Shown piece by piece: positions 23,267-34,371 of a stretch of DNA of 64,000 bases. Position 1 is the stretch's first letter. The number at the start of each line of letters is the position of its first letter. Under the pieces are notes generated by a model that was not told where the DNA came from, made no database searches, and saw only the letters and a program-made list of their open reading frames with translations. The DNA is from Owenia fusiformis (taxonomy: Eukaryota > Annelida > Polychaeta > Sabellida > Oweniidae): positions 2,416,001 through 2,480,000 of the forward strand of contig CAIIXF020000009.1 of the NCBI GenBank assembly GCA_903813345.2, in the 5' to 3' direction. The position numbers were made by a program, and so were the translations under genes.

Positions 23267-23878
23267 CACTCCCCTTCATAAGCTTGGCAACCTTACACCC
23301 CAGTCACATTTCCTACGGCGACCTTGCGGTCTATCATTTCTGCGGCCAGTAACATTTCTACGCTCGCCGTGGAATTTCTGCGCTCTTATACTTTTGCAGT
23401 CACATTTCCCGGGGCAGCCGCACGGTGAATTTTAAATTTCTGTTGATAAATAATACTTTTTTTTCATTTTATTTACATCGGGACAATTTATAAATGTTAT
23501 TCATAGTGCTAGGATGTAATATCAAATGAAAAGTGATCGTGAAACATTGACAAATAATGATTCAATCTTGTTGAGCCAGTTGATTTCTACACGGAGGCCG
23601 CACACTGATTTAATTGATCTGCGGTCGACGCACGGTCTCCGTACGACAAATGTGACGATTTTCAAAAATTCATCAAATTTGAAAAATTTTCGACCTATTG
23701 TAATTGAGGAAAACAATTGGGAACATTTGGAGGTATTGGAAATAAACTCAAGTTACTTTTCCGTCAATATCATAAGTTATTTCATAGCAGGTTAAGTAAA
23801 TAAAAATTCAAACGTAAAGAGGCTTTAACACGTAGTTCAATGGAGGAGCAAAGGTTGCCAAACTTATGGAGGGGAGTG
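23267..23878. mobile_element. Mariner-like MITE interrupted by a second MITE
   Basis: The ends are cactccccttcataagcttgg and its complement, flanked by TA (23265-23266, 23879-23880). The right half (aaaattcatcaaatttgaaaa, caattgtaattgagg, cacgtagttcaatggagg) matches the element at 10956-11743. A fragment of the CACCCCAGTCACATTT family (23296-23656) sits inside. That insertion kept its left end but lost its right terminus and some host sequence. The right edge abuts the LINE at about 23.88 kb. Confidence 0.65.
23296..23656. mobile_element. Nested CACCCCAGTCACATTT MITE, right end lost
   Basis: Starts CACCCCAGTCACATTT and follows the complement of 21475 back to about 21185 (cggcgaccttgcggtctatc, ctgcgctct, then the AT-rich core). 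It continues into a GC-rich block, ending in cgacaaatgtgac where mariner-type sequence resumes. The expected TGGGGTG terminus is absent. Confidence 0.6.
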
Positions 23879-23885
23879 TATATTA

Positions 23886-26450
23886 AGGTTTCTGTAAAAC
23901 ATGTAAACAAGACGTTTTTAAAAATGGTAAAAATGTTAATAAATGGTTTGATAAAACATGTCATCTAAAAAGGAGATCATATAATAATGCTAAAAATAGG
24001 TATCTTAGGACTAAAAGTGAACTAGATAAGCAAGACATGGTACGTAAAAACAAACAATACAAAAAGCAACGCAAGAAAGAGTACAAGAGGCAATTTAACA
24101 AAAAATTATTGAATCTCAAAAAGAATGATAGTAAAAGGTATTGGAAAATTTTAAATCCAAAGTCAAAAAAAGAATTCAATGAAGTCAACCTTGATCTCTT
24201 AAGGGACCATTTTGCAAACTTGTACTCATCTGATGCATCACATGAGATACCAGAAGACATGCCTTCTCAGTATGAGACAGGCTTTGCTTATGACTTGAAT
24301 ATTAAACTTCTTAATTGTGACATCACAGCTGATGAAATTTATTCAGCTATCAAATCCTTAAAGAATGGCAAGTCTTCAGGTATGGATAATATATTAAATG
24401 AGTATATTAAGTACAGCAAATCATTATTGATTGACATATGGGTGAAATTGTTTAATAAAGTGTTAACCTGTGGAGTTATGCCTAGTGACTGGTTGAAAGG
24501 AATTATTAAACCGATTTTCAAGAAAAAGGGTAATCTGAACGATCCCAAAAATTATAGAGGTATAACATTGTTAAGCTGTTGTGCTAAATTATTCACTCAT
24601 GTGTTGAATGTAAGACTGACTGACTTCGTAAATTCAATGGAATTGTAAAATATCAATCAGTGTGGATTTCGGAAGTTTCATTCCACAACTGATCACATCT
24701 TTGTTTTGAAATGCTTGATTGATATTCTTTTGACTAAGAAGCAAAAACTTTATTGTGGATTCGTAGATTATTCGGCTGCGTTTGACTCTGTGTGGAGAGC
24801 TGGCCTATGGCACAAACTAATTAAATGTTATGGAATCGAAGGAAGGTTTTTAACTGTAATCCAGAATATGTATAATAATATTAAGAGTTGTGTATCTCAT
24901 GATAATGTTAAAAAGTCTGATTTTTTTAGCTCATCTTTAGGGCTATGTCAGGGAGAAAATCTCTCCCCTTTGCTCTATGCTTTGTTTATAAATGATGTAG
25001 AAGCCTTTTTACTTAACAAGATTCAAGATTCAAGATTCAAGATTCAAGATTTTATTGTGTTTCAAACCAAACACTTGGTTTCCTCACAAAATCAATTACA
25101 AGACATTTACATATAATTATACAGTTAAAAAACAAAACAACATGCATTGTTTCACAAATACCATCATACAATCTTTCCTTTTTCAAATAGCTCCCGACGC
25201 TGATTAAAAAGTTTATTTATAAAATGTATCAATTCGTTAACAATTTCAAAATCATCAGAAGTCATCAAAAAGTTATATTTTTCTTTATCCGACATATTAT
25301 CAAATGTGTCAATAAAACTTAGTTTATTAAAAAATTCAAATCTACATTTTTTATAGCCATCACACACAAGAAGAAAATGCTTTTCATCCTCTACTTCCCC
25401 CTTATTGCAAATCTGACAAATTCTTTCATTTATTTCAAGTCGATGCTGTTTAGTGCCATCTTTTTTCTTTTTCTCGTGTCTCCCTGTTTCAATTCTTAAA
25501 TTATGGTTTGCTAATCTAAACCTGGCCATTTTAAAAATTAACATTTTGTTCACGCTTAATGTTAAATATCTTTCCAGATTGTAATCAATTTTCATATAAT
25601 TTCCAAGTTTTCTATTTTCCCTTATAGCTCTATCATTAAGTTCTATATATTTTCTTTGCATTTCAAGTTTAATTGCTTTTAGTAATCGTTTTATTCCAAA
25701 CGTACTCCCATTTTCAAAGACATGTTGAAAATGAAAGTACTTTAATATGCATTCCATATGTTTGACATATATGTTATTTTTATCCCGAAATGATATATTG
25801 TGAACCTATTCCACTTATGGATGACGCACAACTAAATGTACTTTTAAAGTTGCTTGTTTTATTATACGCAGATGATACTGTGATATTTGCTAATTCTATG
25901 ACCAATTTGCAAAAGGCCTTTTCTGAATTATCACGATATTGTAAAAAATGGAAAATCCACATCAACTTAGATAAAACCAAGGTTATGGTTTTTAGTAATA
26001 GTAAAACAGGTAGAAAAGGTATTCAAAATGTAGTTTTGGATGGAATTAAACTGGAAAATGTGTCTGTTTTTAAATATCTTGGAGTTATTATTGATCAAAA
26101 GGGTGGATTCAATCAAAATATTAAAAATGTATATAGCCAGGCAGAAAAGGCCATGTTTGCTATACTTAGCCAGGGTAATAGATATTCGTTACCAATTAAG
26201 ACACAATTACATCTTTTTGATACGCTTGTTGCCCCCATTTTGTTATATGGGGCTGAGGTATGGGGCTTTATCAACAATGCAAAAATAGAAAAATAACATT
26301 TAAAGTTTTTAAACATTAGAAAACAATACTTACCCCAATATTTTTGTAAAAACATTAGTACTTTTAAATATGCCAAGCTGTTACAATCTGATAGTAAAGT
26401 ATTGTTAGCATTATGTAAGTTTCTAAATGAGGCTGGGAAGCAATTGTAAA
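23886..26450 (+). pseudogene. LINE reverse transcriptase (ORF2) remnant, split by another LINE
   Basis: The plus-strand frame reads VNKWFDKTCHLKRRSYNNA, then a lysine-rich linker and the RT domain: LKNGKSSGMDNI, FKKKGNLNDPKNYRGITLLS, a TAA at 24646-24648, then CGFRKFHSTTDHIF, CGFVDYSAAFDSVW (first catalytic Asp) and SLGLCQGENLSPLLYALFIND. At about 25020 it is broken by the minus-strand element 25021-25777. It resumes with LLVLLYADDTVIFAN (catalytic DD), INLDKTKVMVF, FKYLGVIID and LLYGAEVWG. The endonuclease domain is absent, and the left edge abuts a MITE. The 3' tail is probably at 38040-38118, displaced by the large palindrome. It is non-functional, of a non-LTR clade I cannot name with certainty. 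Confidence 0.85.
25021..25777 (-). mobile_element. 5'-truncated LINE inserted inside the RT above
   Basis: An intact minus frame (25164-25757, 197 codons) encodes the C-terminal domain of a different LINE ORF2. It contains MARFRLANHNLRIETGRH, then ICQICNKGEVEDEKHFLLVC, a CCHC-like pattern typical of non-LTR element C-termini. The element's 3' end, at 25021-25059, is a 7 bp tandem repeat, GAATCTT in its own orientation, about five copies. Such short tandem tails are used by some CR1/L2-like lineages in place of poly(A). The insertion separates the CQGENLSPLLYALFIND and YADD halves of the host RT. Confidence 0.8.
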
Positions 26451-26777
26451 TATGTTTGTTATGAAATACTTAATTGTTAAATACTTATTTACTGTAAACA
26501 TGATCTTAAGAGGTTCTGGACAAATCATTTGATTCTGGACTTGTCATAATTTTTTTTCAACGAAATCACATCCAAGGGTTGAATTTTTATTAGCTATTTA
26601 GAGAGTGAGTCCTGCCTAGTATTAATTTCAATAAAAAAGTTAAAATAGAACCCTATTTGAGAGTCAATCTAATACTTACATTACATTGATAAATTAAGGC
26701 AAATCCTGAAATATTTTTAAAGTGCATTTTTTATGAAATATTATCCAGCAAGTATTTAAATGAAACGGTCTTATTTA

Positions 26778-29303
26778 AAGAGTTGTTAAAGGCCCCATGT
26801 AAAGTTTAAACCACTTTGGCTTATATTGTAGTCTTACCCAATGTTATCAAAGTGTGATATGTGAAACTTTTTCTTTTAATTTCAAAAAGTGGTTTTTGAT
26901 AGACTTTTTGTTCCAAAATTTGTGAATTTATTTAAAACCAACTTTTAGAGGTCACTCATATCTTCTAATTAGCCACAATTCATACCAATGCAAAGCATAC
27001 ATCCTCCCATGTTTTTGCCGAAAAAATTAAGAAAATCCGTTGATAAACAAGCGAGAAATGAACTTATCAGTGCATGAAAATGGTTCTGAGAAAAATGCAT
27101 TTCAAAATTTTAGTTCTCATAGAAACCAATGGTACAATGATATCTAAAACATAATTTATTCTTCCTTTTAACCTGGTTAGACAATCAACATTGTTTTTTT
27201 TATGAAAGTCTAGCATATTTAGAAAAGATTGACATCGAAAAAAAAAATTCAATTTTTTCAAAAAGTTTTTGTTACCTTAGTGACATCACTAATGTTTCAA
27301 AATATTTTTGATAAGCTAAAACATTGAAGTGGCCCATTAAATATAACATTTTATTATTGAAATAGTGTGTCTTTTGTTCAATCTTTGCATTGGTGTTAAA
27401 AATATAATCTTTTTTGAAATGCATTAAGAAATATTTGATGATTAAGAAATTTCAACTTTTTTTGAAAAATGGCGGGAAATTTGAATATTTGAGAAATAAA
27501 ATGCTCACAACTTTTTTTTCAAAAAAAAGTTTTTGTTCAAAAATCTCTAAAATCACTTTTTAAGTCCTGACAAATAGTAAATGAATGATAAAAAAATATT
27601 TTTAAACTTTAGACGGGGACTTTAAAGAGACTTCTCCGTGGCATTTTTTCTTTATTCCTTATTGTTTTGAATTTTTTACACCAAAACATTAACTAACTAC
27701 TCAATATGCAACTTTTCACCACGTAGAATTTTAAAATATTTAGTTTGAAAATTCCATTTTTTAATGGAGCTCAATGGGAAAAATGACATAATTTGGATTA
27801 TTTTCAAACGTAGCGGCGCGATTTTCTTGAAATTGACAGATATAATAAATATTGGTAAGACGAAATGTTTGAAGAAAAATGAAGAAAATTCATCGTCCTG
27901 GTTACGCAAAATATAGAAAAACGTGAAATAATCATAAAAACCTGTAAAAATAGATTGAAGGGGGTGATTTTCATTTTAATGTGCCTTTCACTACTACAGG
28001 GTAACCATAGTTTTGGTAATGGTTTACTAATTCTAAAAGCATATCTTCCAGCATGTGTATCAAGCGGAAGTAATACAATAAGTGAGTTATCATTAATTGG
28101 AATGGTATTATTATATTCCTTAGCAATGATGACAAAAAGGTAAAATCAATCATATCACATACTAGTTCTTACCATCAAATCGATCTGTTATAATGCATAT
28201 TAAATAATATAGCAGTAGATCTTCAAATTCAAGAATTAAGCTAAATTGTAAGAATCATACTAAATTATAATATTTCGGTATGCTTATTTTAGCTGCTGTA
28301 GTTTAGGTCACTTGATGAGATATTCAGTAACATGCTGTCACTAGAGACAAAACTTGACACTAAATAATCACTCGAAATAAACGATATGAATTCTTCATAT
28401 TTTCTTCTTTTGTAATACATCCATTCTTGAAAATTAGCATTCAAAGCTTTTCAATGCAATCATGAATTTAGTGATCTGACCCTTAAAAACTTTTCAGGGT
28501 GAATAGTTTGTCCACCTGTAGCCCTTAGGTGTATCATCTTTTTCTAGCCATATTTTCCTAGGCCTGCTGGAATACCTATTTCAGTGTGCAAGTTTAGCAT
28601 TGTTTTCCCATTGATCATCTGAGTTCTCATGTCAATAAATGGAAATAAAAATGATAGAGTAGTTTATTCTATTGTAAAAATCAAAAATAAAACAAGGTTT
28701 GGTCAGGAAGGGAACAGGTAAAATCCTTGGGATATATGAATTAATTAATTATAAGTTAGAAACATAATTCATGTTTCTACAATTTAGGATAACCCTGTGT
28801 ATTATTCTACTGTGCATGGTTATACCCGTGCAAAATATTACAAAATGTTATTTACTTATTATCATAATTCAATGTGACAATATCAGTCTTATCTTCAAAT
28901 TTGTATATAATAGTTTGCCTGTAAAGTTTGGCAATCCGTCTATTACGTTGATAGTATAAGATGTTGATTTTGCAAAGCTCTTATGGGCTAATTCTACAAT
29001 ATGTACAGTAACATATATGTAAGGTTGCAAGTATGTAGTCCAGTATGTAGTAAACAAAGGAGTATTTTGGTCAACTCAATACATCTGATAAACACTACAT
29101 GAAGTGTTTTCTATGCAATGATTATATACAGGCTGCTTATTCATTGTTACTGCGAATTTCAAAAGCTTCCAAATTGTGTGGAATAGAGCATGCAATGTTT
29201 TTCAGTTTCAAGCAGGTTTTAGTACATTCTGACCAATTGTATTTTCAGACTTATTCATTTCATGATTATGTAATACTGACCTACTTATCTGCTTAACATG
29301 TCT
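26778..29303. mobile_element. 2.5 kb insertion private to the left arm
   Basis: Relative to the right arm, 2.5 kb is inserted between two copies of TTTAAA, one left in place. The other arm reads straight through (ggtcttatttaaatacaaat in complement). The right end is supported by a second locus: 39830-40026 carries the last part of this insert and its similarity stops at the same cttta boundary. The insert contains the MITE 26790-27621. No domain was recognised; frames at 27955-28143 and 28771-28959 look like chance. A deletion from the right arm by TTTAAA microhomology is the alternative. Confidence 0.65.
26790..27621. mobile_element. TTAA-flanked MITE, 832 bp
   Basis: Terminal inverted repeats aggccccatgtaaagtttaa and agtccccgtctaaagtttaa (right end, complemented) are flanked by TTAA at 26786-26789 and 27622-27625. 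The interior is very AT-rich with runs of T and A and no coding sequence. It is nested in the 2.5 kb insertion of the left palindrome arm. Confidence 0.65.
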
Positions 29304-29569
29304 TTAAATACAAATCATAACATGATGATATTTTTCATGAAACATTTTTCAATGAAATTCAATTGAAGGGTCAAGATAAAACGAGCTAATTTAGGTGAAA
29401 ACCCTTACATGATGATGTGTTTTCATAACTTCTTTCATAAAATTCCATCAAGGGGTGAAGATAAAATGATCGAATTTAAGTGATTTAAGGATCACGAGAA
29501 TATGTTTTCTTTGATATTTTCTATGAAATCCCATCCAATGGTCAAGGTAAAGTTTTGATTTTGATTTTG

Positions 29570-30110
29570 ATTTGGTCACGTGTTCGAAAGATCCATATAA
29601 GGCCCATAGAACCATATAGGAACGTCATTTTGAATGTCATGTGATAGATCCATATAAGGCTTTTAGAACCATTTATGGAAAGATGAGGGGAAGCCCCTGA
29701 CACCTGTTTCACGATTTTTATGCACTTCATTATTGTACCGAAGTTTGCCGATTCGATTCGTCGTATTTCGGAATCCTGGTGACAATTTTATACTCCATTG
29801 GAGTATTTTTGACCTACTTCTTATGACGGAAATTCCCGAACCTTGTTCGGATTAATCCGGATTTTCTGACCTACTTTATCTACCGAGATTTCACGAGTTA
29901 ACATTCGTCTCATTCCGGAATCCTGGTGACAATTTTATACTCCATTGGAGTATTTTTGATCTACTTTTTCTGGATTTTGCCCTACTTATTATATCTTGAC
30001 AACAAGCAAATCAAAAAGTTCGACATGAACGGGTCTCGATCAACTAACCTAGACAATGGAAGCCAGGCACGCTAACCATGAGGCCAACGAGCTATCGATA
30101 TGAAAGAACA
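29570..30110. repeat. Short direct repeats and tRNA-like block within the left arm
   Basis: Within the arm, agatccatataaggc occurs twice (about 29590 and 29647). A 50 bp unit, ggaatcctggtgacaatttt followed by the palindrome tactccattggagta, occurs twice (about 29770 and 29915). On the minus strand, 30032-30041 is a B-box-like GATCGAGACC and about 30076-30086 an A-box-like TGGCCTCATGG, 45 bp apart as in a real tRNA. The stems do not pair, so this looks like a tRNA-derived SINE relic. The mirror image is at 36984-37038 on the plus strand. Confidence 0.45.
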
Positions 30111-30787
30111 AAAGTATTATATATTTATACCGAGCGCCAATTCAAAATGATCCTCACTTTTGTCTCCACTTAAATACGACTCGTCAGTTGTATCCAGAAT
30201 AGTAGAACGCCTATGGCGCTAGTGAAAAACCAAGTCCCAGGTGAGTGGTTCGTATCCCTCCGTGATATACTATTTTTGTTTTATTAAATACGACAGAAAG
30301 GAGCAAGGTGTAGGTTGAAAACAAGACGTTAGTTTGTTTCAAAACAGTTTGGAAACATTAATCTCTGATAATTTAAGGTTTTCCACTCCTGAAGGGCCTC
30401 TAGATCTATGAAATTCAATAATCCACTCAGTAAAAATACGATTTCTCTGCAACCTGATGTCCAATCAAGATCATTCAAATATATATGTGTTCCTGACACG
30501 TTTGGGCGTCCGGGAATAAAATTGCTTGTGAAAACTATTTACAAAAGTGTTCCAGAGACCCTTATCTACTTGGCTAAGGTTTTATTTGAAGATACATTGC
30601 CTTATTAAGCAGGTAGAGGGGCATACAGAACACAGAAGCAAATGCTATGTTGAAAATTTTCTATATTTCAATTTGAACCTGTGTTTACATGTCACGTAGG
30701 CCAGTGTTTTATATGGGGATTATATGTACTTTCCTTGTTTACATGAACGTAAATCATTACATGAAATCTGCATTCTTCTGGGTTTAA

Positions 30788-31192
30788 GGTACAGCTGGAA
30801 AGTAACATTTTGGTAAAAAATTGCTATACCTGCACATGTTATTTTCTGGTACAAAATAAAGTATGAAGCCATGTGTCAATTTCCTTGCTTTTTTCAGGAA
30901 AGTATCATAACATTGTCTTCTTTTAAAATATCTGGTAGGCGTTCAATGGGAACTCCAGGAAATTCTGATATTTCACACTTTCTATTTTTCCAAATTTTCT
31001 TTCAAAGTTTCCAGACAACACATGAGCTACCATTGACCTGTTTCCAGATATTCTAAAAGAAGATAGTGTAATGATACTTTCCTGAAAAAAAGCAAGGAAA
31101 TACACATATGCCTTCATACCTAATTTTGTACCAGAAAATAACATGTGCAGCTATAGAAATTTTTTACCAAAATGTTACTTTCCAGTTGAACC
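30788..31192. mobile_element. TTAA-flanked palindromic MITE, left-arm copy
   Basis: A 405 bp element flanked by TTAA (30784-30787, 31193-31196), with near-complementary halves. The ends are ggtacagctggaaagtaac and the complement of ggttcaactggaaagtaac, and the arms run through gcacatgttattttctgg. The same element sits at 35883-36286 on the right arm, and a damaged third copy is at 52595-52927. It was therefore present before the arms were copied, or was spread by conversion. Confidence 0.75.
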
Positions 31193-31917
31193 TTAATCTG
31201 GGTTTGTATTGTCCTATTGGGTCTTTTCGACTTTAAAACAAACCCTACCTAAATGGATTGTGTCTCGGGAACGTTTTTGTAAATAGTTATTATAAACAAT
31301 TCTGAAAGAATATCACATATTTTTGTCTTCCCGATTTCAGTCATGAATTACGTCAATTTCTCGTGCAAACATTGGGTAGACGTTGTCATAACCGGATGCC
31401 CGCGAACGTGTCAGGAACATATAGATACTCGAATGATGTTGATTGAACATCAGGGTGCAGAGAAATCGTAATTTTACTGAGTGGCTTCACGAAAAAATAA
31501 GCAGCACTTTAGGCCACCTAAATACAACTCGTCAGTTGTATCCAGTTGGAATCCCAGCGTAATGTTTTTAATTATATGGTTGTGCTTTGATTTTACGCTG
31601 AAAACATTTATAACTACGTCAACTTTATATTAAAACATTTATTATCTTTTCAGTTGTATTAAAATGTAAAATATGATATATGTCAGCTTATTGCTTTCTG
31701 GAGAACAATCAAGGTTTAAATTTGGTACAATGAATCGGACACTCATGTAAATCGACATGGTTATAACATTGAACTCAATGCAGTAAATTAGTTATTTCTA
31801 TGAATCACAGCGGGATTGGTTTCATTTTATATGATTGCCAACTCTGGCGTTTTTTTGTAAATGCTTTTGACCGCTGTAAATGTGAAACTGATACAGTATT
31901 ATTCAATTGTTTTATGT

Positions 31918-32025
31918 CTTGGTCACATTTGCTCCGATTTTCACTACGGCGCCCGGCCGATTGAGTATTGTGTTCAGAAATGTATTCAATTTTGAACAAA
32001 ATACTCGCAGCAAATGTGATCCAGG
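31918..32025. repeat. Small TGGTCACATTTGCT inverted element in the left arm
   Basis: Ends ttggtcacatttgct and agcaaatgtgatcca are inverted around a 75 bp centre holding ctacggcgcccggccg. The terminus and GC block recall the GTCACATTTG / GGCGGCCGTA family. The mirror copy is at about 35063-35170. Confidence 0.5.
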
Positions 32026-32716
32026 CATTACGCAGCGGTATTTCGAACATACTATTGTTGCTTAACCACGACCTAGCCAATTTTAAAAGCATACTCCTTA
32101 TTTAAATCCAAGTAAACGATCAATGTCTAGGTATTTGGCGTTTGATGATACTATGGCCCTTGGCGAATTATGATTAGATGAACCGAGGTCAACATTAATG
32201 TTTCTTGTACAAGGTCATCCCAAGGTCAAAGATAAATATTTAGGTATTTTACGTTTCAAGACCTTTGGACAAATTCGATTCAACGATGTATTAAAGTTAA
32301 AATGTATACAGAGATAAAATAGGTTATCTCCTATCGTTTCCTTGTGTATACGTTTATGTCTCTGCGTAATAACGCAGATGCGAGCAGGTAGTTACCAATC
32401 TCACCAGAAGGTGCTCGTTCGGGTCAGATAGCATGGCGGGTATGGTAGAAAGTTCCCTTTAACTAAAAGTACATCTGTTTTCGTGGTTCAATTTTCATAT
32501 CACCCTTAAAATGTATCTAATAGCAATGCAAATTAAAATATGTCCAGTGAACGAAAATGCAATACAAGAATAGATATTTCACTTTTTGTGATTTTGTAAC
32601 AATGGGGTTATTTTTTGTATATGTAACATGGTCATTTTCACATTTTATATTATTACTGTTCATATTAATCAATCCCTATTCATCTCAATATAACAGGTCC
32701 CTAAGTAGGTTGTTTG

Positions 32717-34371
32717 TCGTATTTTCTGAATTTTTAGGGCAACATTTGGCTTTAACATCTTTTTTTATACATTTTTTCTTAAAATGTATGGATAAACAAT
32801 AAAATTTCAGCATTAAGCAGTGCAAATTCAGTTCAAAGCTTCTATAAAGGGAGTCCAACTTATAGATTTTGAAAATCCGACTCGTTTAAAGAAGAATATC
32901 AGCAGCTTAAATCACGCCTTGTGATCATACAAAATGGATGGAGGGGGGGTAGGCGATTTCTGCAAGAAAATTCAACAAATTTGGAAGATTTATTTTTTTC
33001 AAGATAAAATTTACAACTGAATTGCCAAATGAATAGGCGCAGTGCATGGCAAAATATGTAAGGTCTTCTAGTATTTTTTGAACTGATACGCTTCTAAGAT
33101 ATGAGATCTATTATAAAAGGCGCATCATCATCATCATCATCAACGTGCAAAAGTCAATGTTTTTGCTATAAATCAGGCAACAATGGTCTACACGACCTGT
33201 AATAAATAGGTATGAGGGGCGTTATTAGAGAATTTTCGTTATAAGTTTTTTACTTATACGTATACTTATTATAAACCCAATAAACAAGGTGTTTCATAAT
33301 TTCCTAATTCGTCGGGAAATATCTCCTAGGACGGTAATAAAAAGGGCCAATGGCATACCATCCGTACCCCCTTGATGTAAAGCATGTTTAGTTGTGTCAT
33401 ATGTGTTTTCTAGAATCAAATAGGCTGATATAGCACACGGGTTTTACAGATTTATCTACTCTCAAATATATTTTTTGTAGATGATCGTTTTGAATCACCT
33501 TGTAGAAATAACGAAGGGAGAATTAGTTCAGCTAATGAATGAGTCGAGCTATTTGATTGGATACTATGCCTATTCAGCCGATTAATTTTAATAAGCCATT
33601 CTGGTCAGTAGGTCCACACATATACTATGCGGAGATCCATTAACTCTGTAAGTTTATAATCTGCGTATAAAGGCCCTTTTATACGTAAAAACTTAAAAAT
33701 TGACCTTATAATTTCATGAAAACTTTGAAATGATCGACTCGTTCGTGTAGTGATTCACTTTAAAGGGTCTTGTTTATCTTACACTACAAGGACCCGTCAA
33801 CTAGCATTTAGTTTATCGTGTTCATAATTGACACTAGCAAAGGACATTGTATTCACAGTCCCTAGTTGATGATGGAGCTTGACTATATCGGGAATAGTTA
33901 TGCCCCACTTGGTACAGATTATGAAAATCAATTTGAATTGATTTTAGTTCGACAAGACCCTTTAAACTATAAGTATACGTATAAGTTTTTGAAACAACTT
34001 ATAACGAAAATTCTCTATTATCACAACACTGACATTGCTCACTTTTTAAAGTTGTTTCAAAGCGTTATATGTAAATGGGCGTGTGGAAGGCCCGTGGGTG
34101 GCAATAAAATAACTCGAACTTCAAATTAAAATATATATAAAATAGTATATTTCAAACTTCAATGTTTAAAATACAATGCTCTGTAATGTACAACATGAAC
34201 TCTTACAACAACTACTGACAAGCCAACACCCAATGCAAACTCAGCTACATGTGAGTGAGAAAGACCATATAGGGGAACAATAGATATATAAAACTGACAC
34301 AGTTTGCATAATTGAATAACTGGTTTCAATAAAAGGTGAAAAGTGAACATGGTATTAAAAGAGTAAAACTG
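32717..34371. other. Spacer between the palindrome arms
   Basis: This single-copy 1655 bp segment separates the two arms. It holds its own inverted repeat (33223-33271 against 33971-34020, agagaattttcgttataagtt) and inside that a TTAA-flanked MITE (33764-33961). It also has a run of atc triplets near 33123-33143. The frame 33866-34129 crosses the MITE edge and is not a credible gene. No transposase domain was recognised in either strand. Confidence 0.6.
33764..33961. mobile_element. 198 bp TTAA-flanked MITE in the spacer
   Basis: The inverted ends agggtcttgt / acaagaccct are flanked by TTAA at 33760-33763 and 33962-33965. No coding sequence. It is short enough to be one of the smallest TTAA-type elements in the window. 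Confidence 0.6.

Larger units (their letters stand above)
26502..32716. repeat. Left arm of the giant inverted repeat
   Basis: The arm is complementary to 34372-38039. Aligned parts are 26502-26777 (with 37764-38039) and about 29304-32716 (with 34372-37766). The segment 26778-29303 is present only here. Its outer end starts gatcttaagaggttctgga. Other arm differences are small, for example about 14 extra bases near 31278-31291 in this arm. The 95-codon frame at 31805-32092 is identical to that at 34996-35283 on the other arm. No transposase or other protein domain was recognised. It lies in intron 1 of GPCR 1. Confidence 0.92.

Noticed and set aside
30871-31056. 61-codon frame duplicated at 36018-36203, and its mirror at 30923-31144
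   Set aside because: These frames are the two strands of the palindromic TTAA MITE, and each is a product of its inverted halves.
31805-32092. 95-codon frame conserved in both palindrome arms (also 34996-35283)
   Set aside because: Its identity is explained by the near-identical arms. It crosses the small TGGTCACATTTGCT inverted element and has no domain or start context, so conservation is not evidence of a protein.
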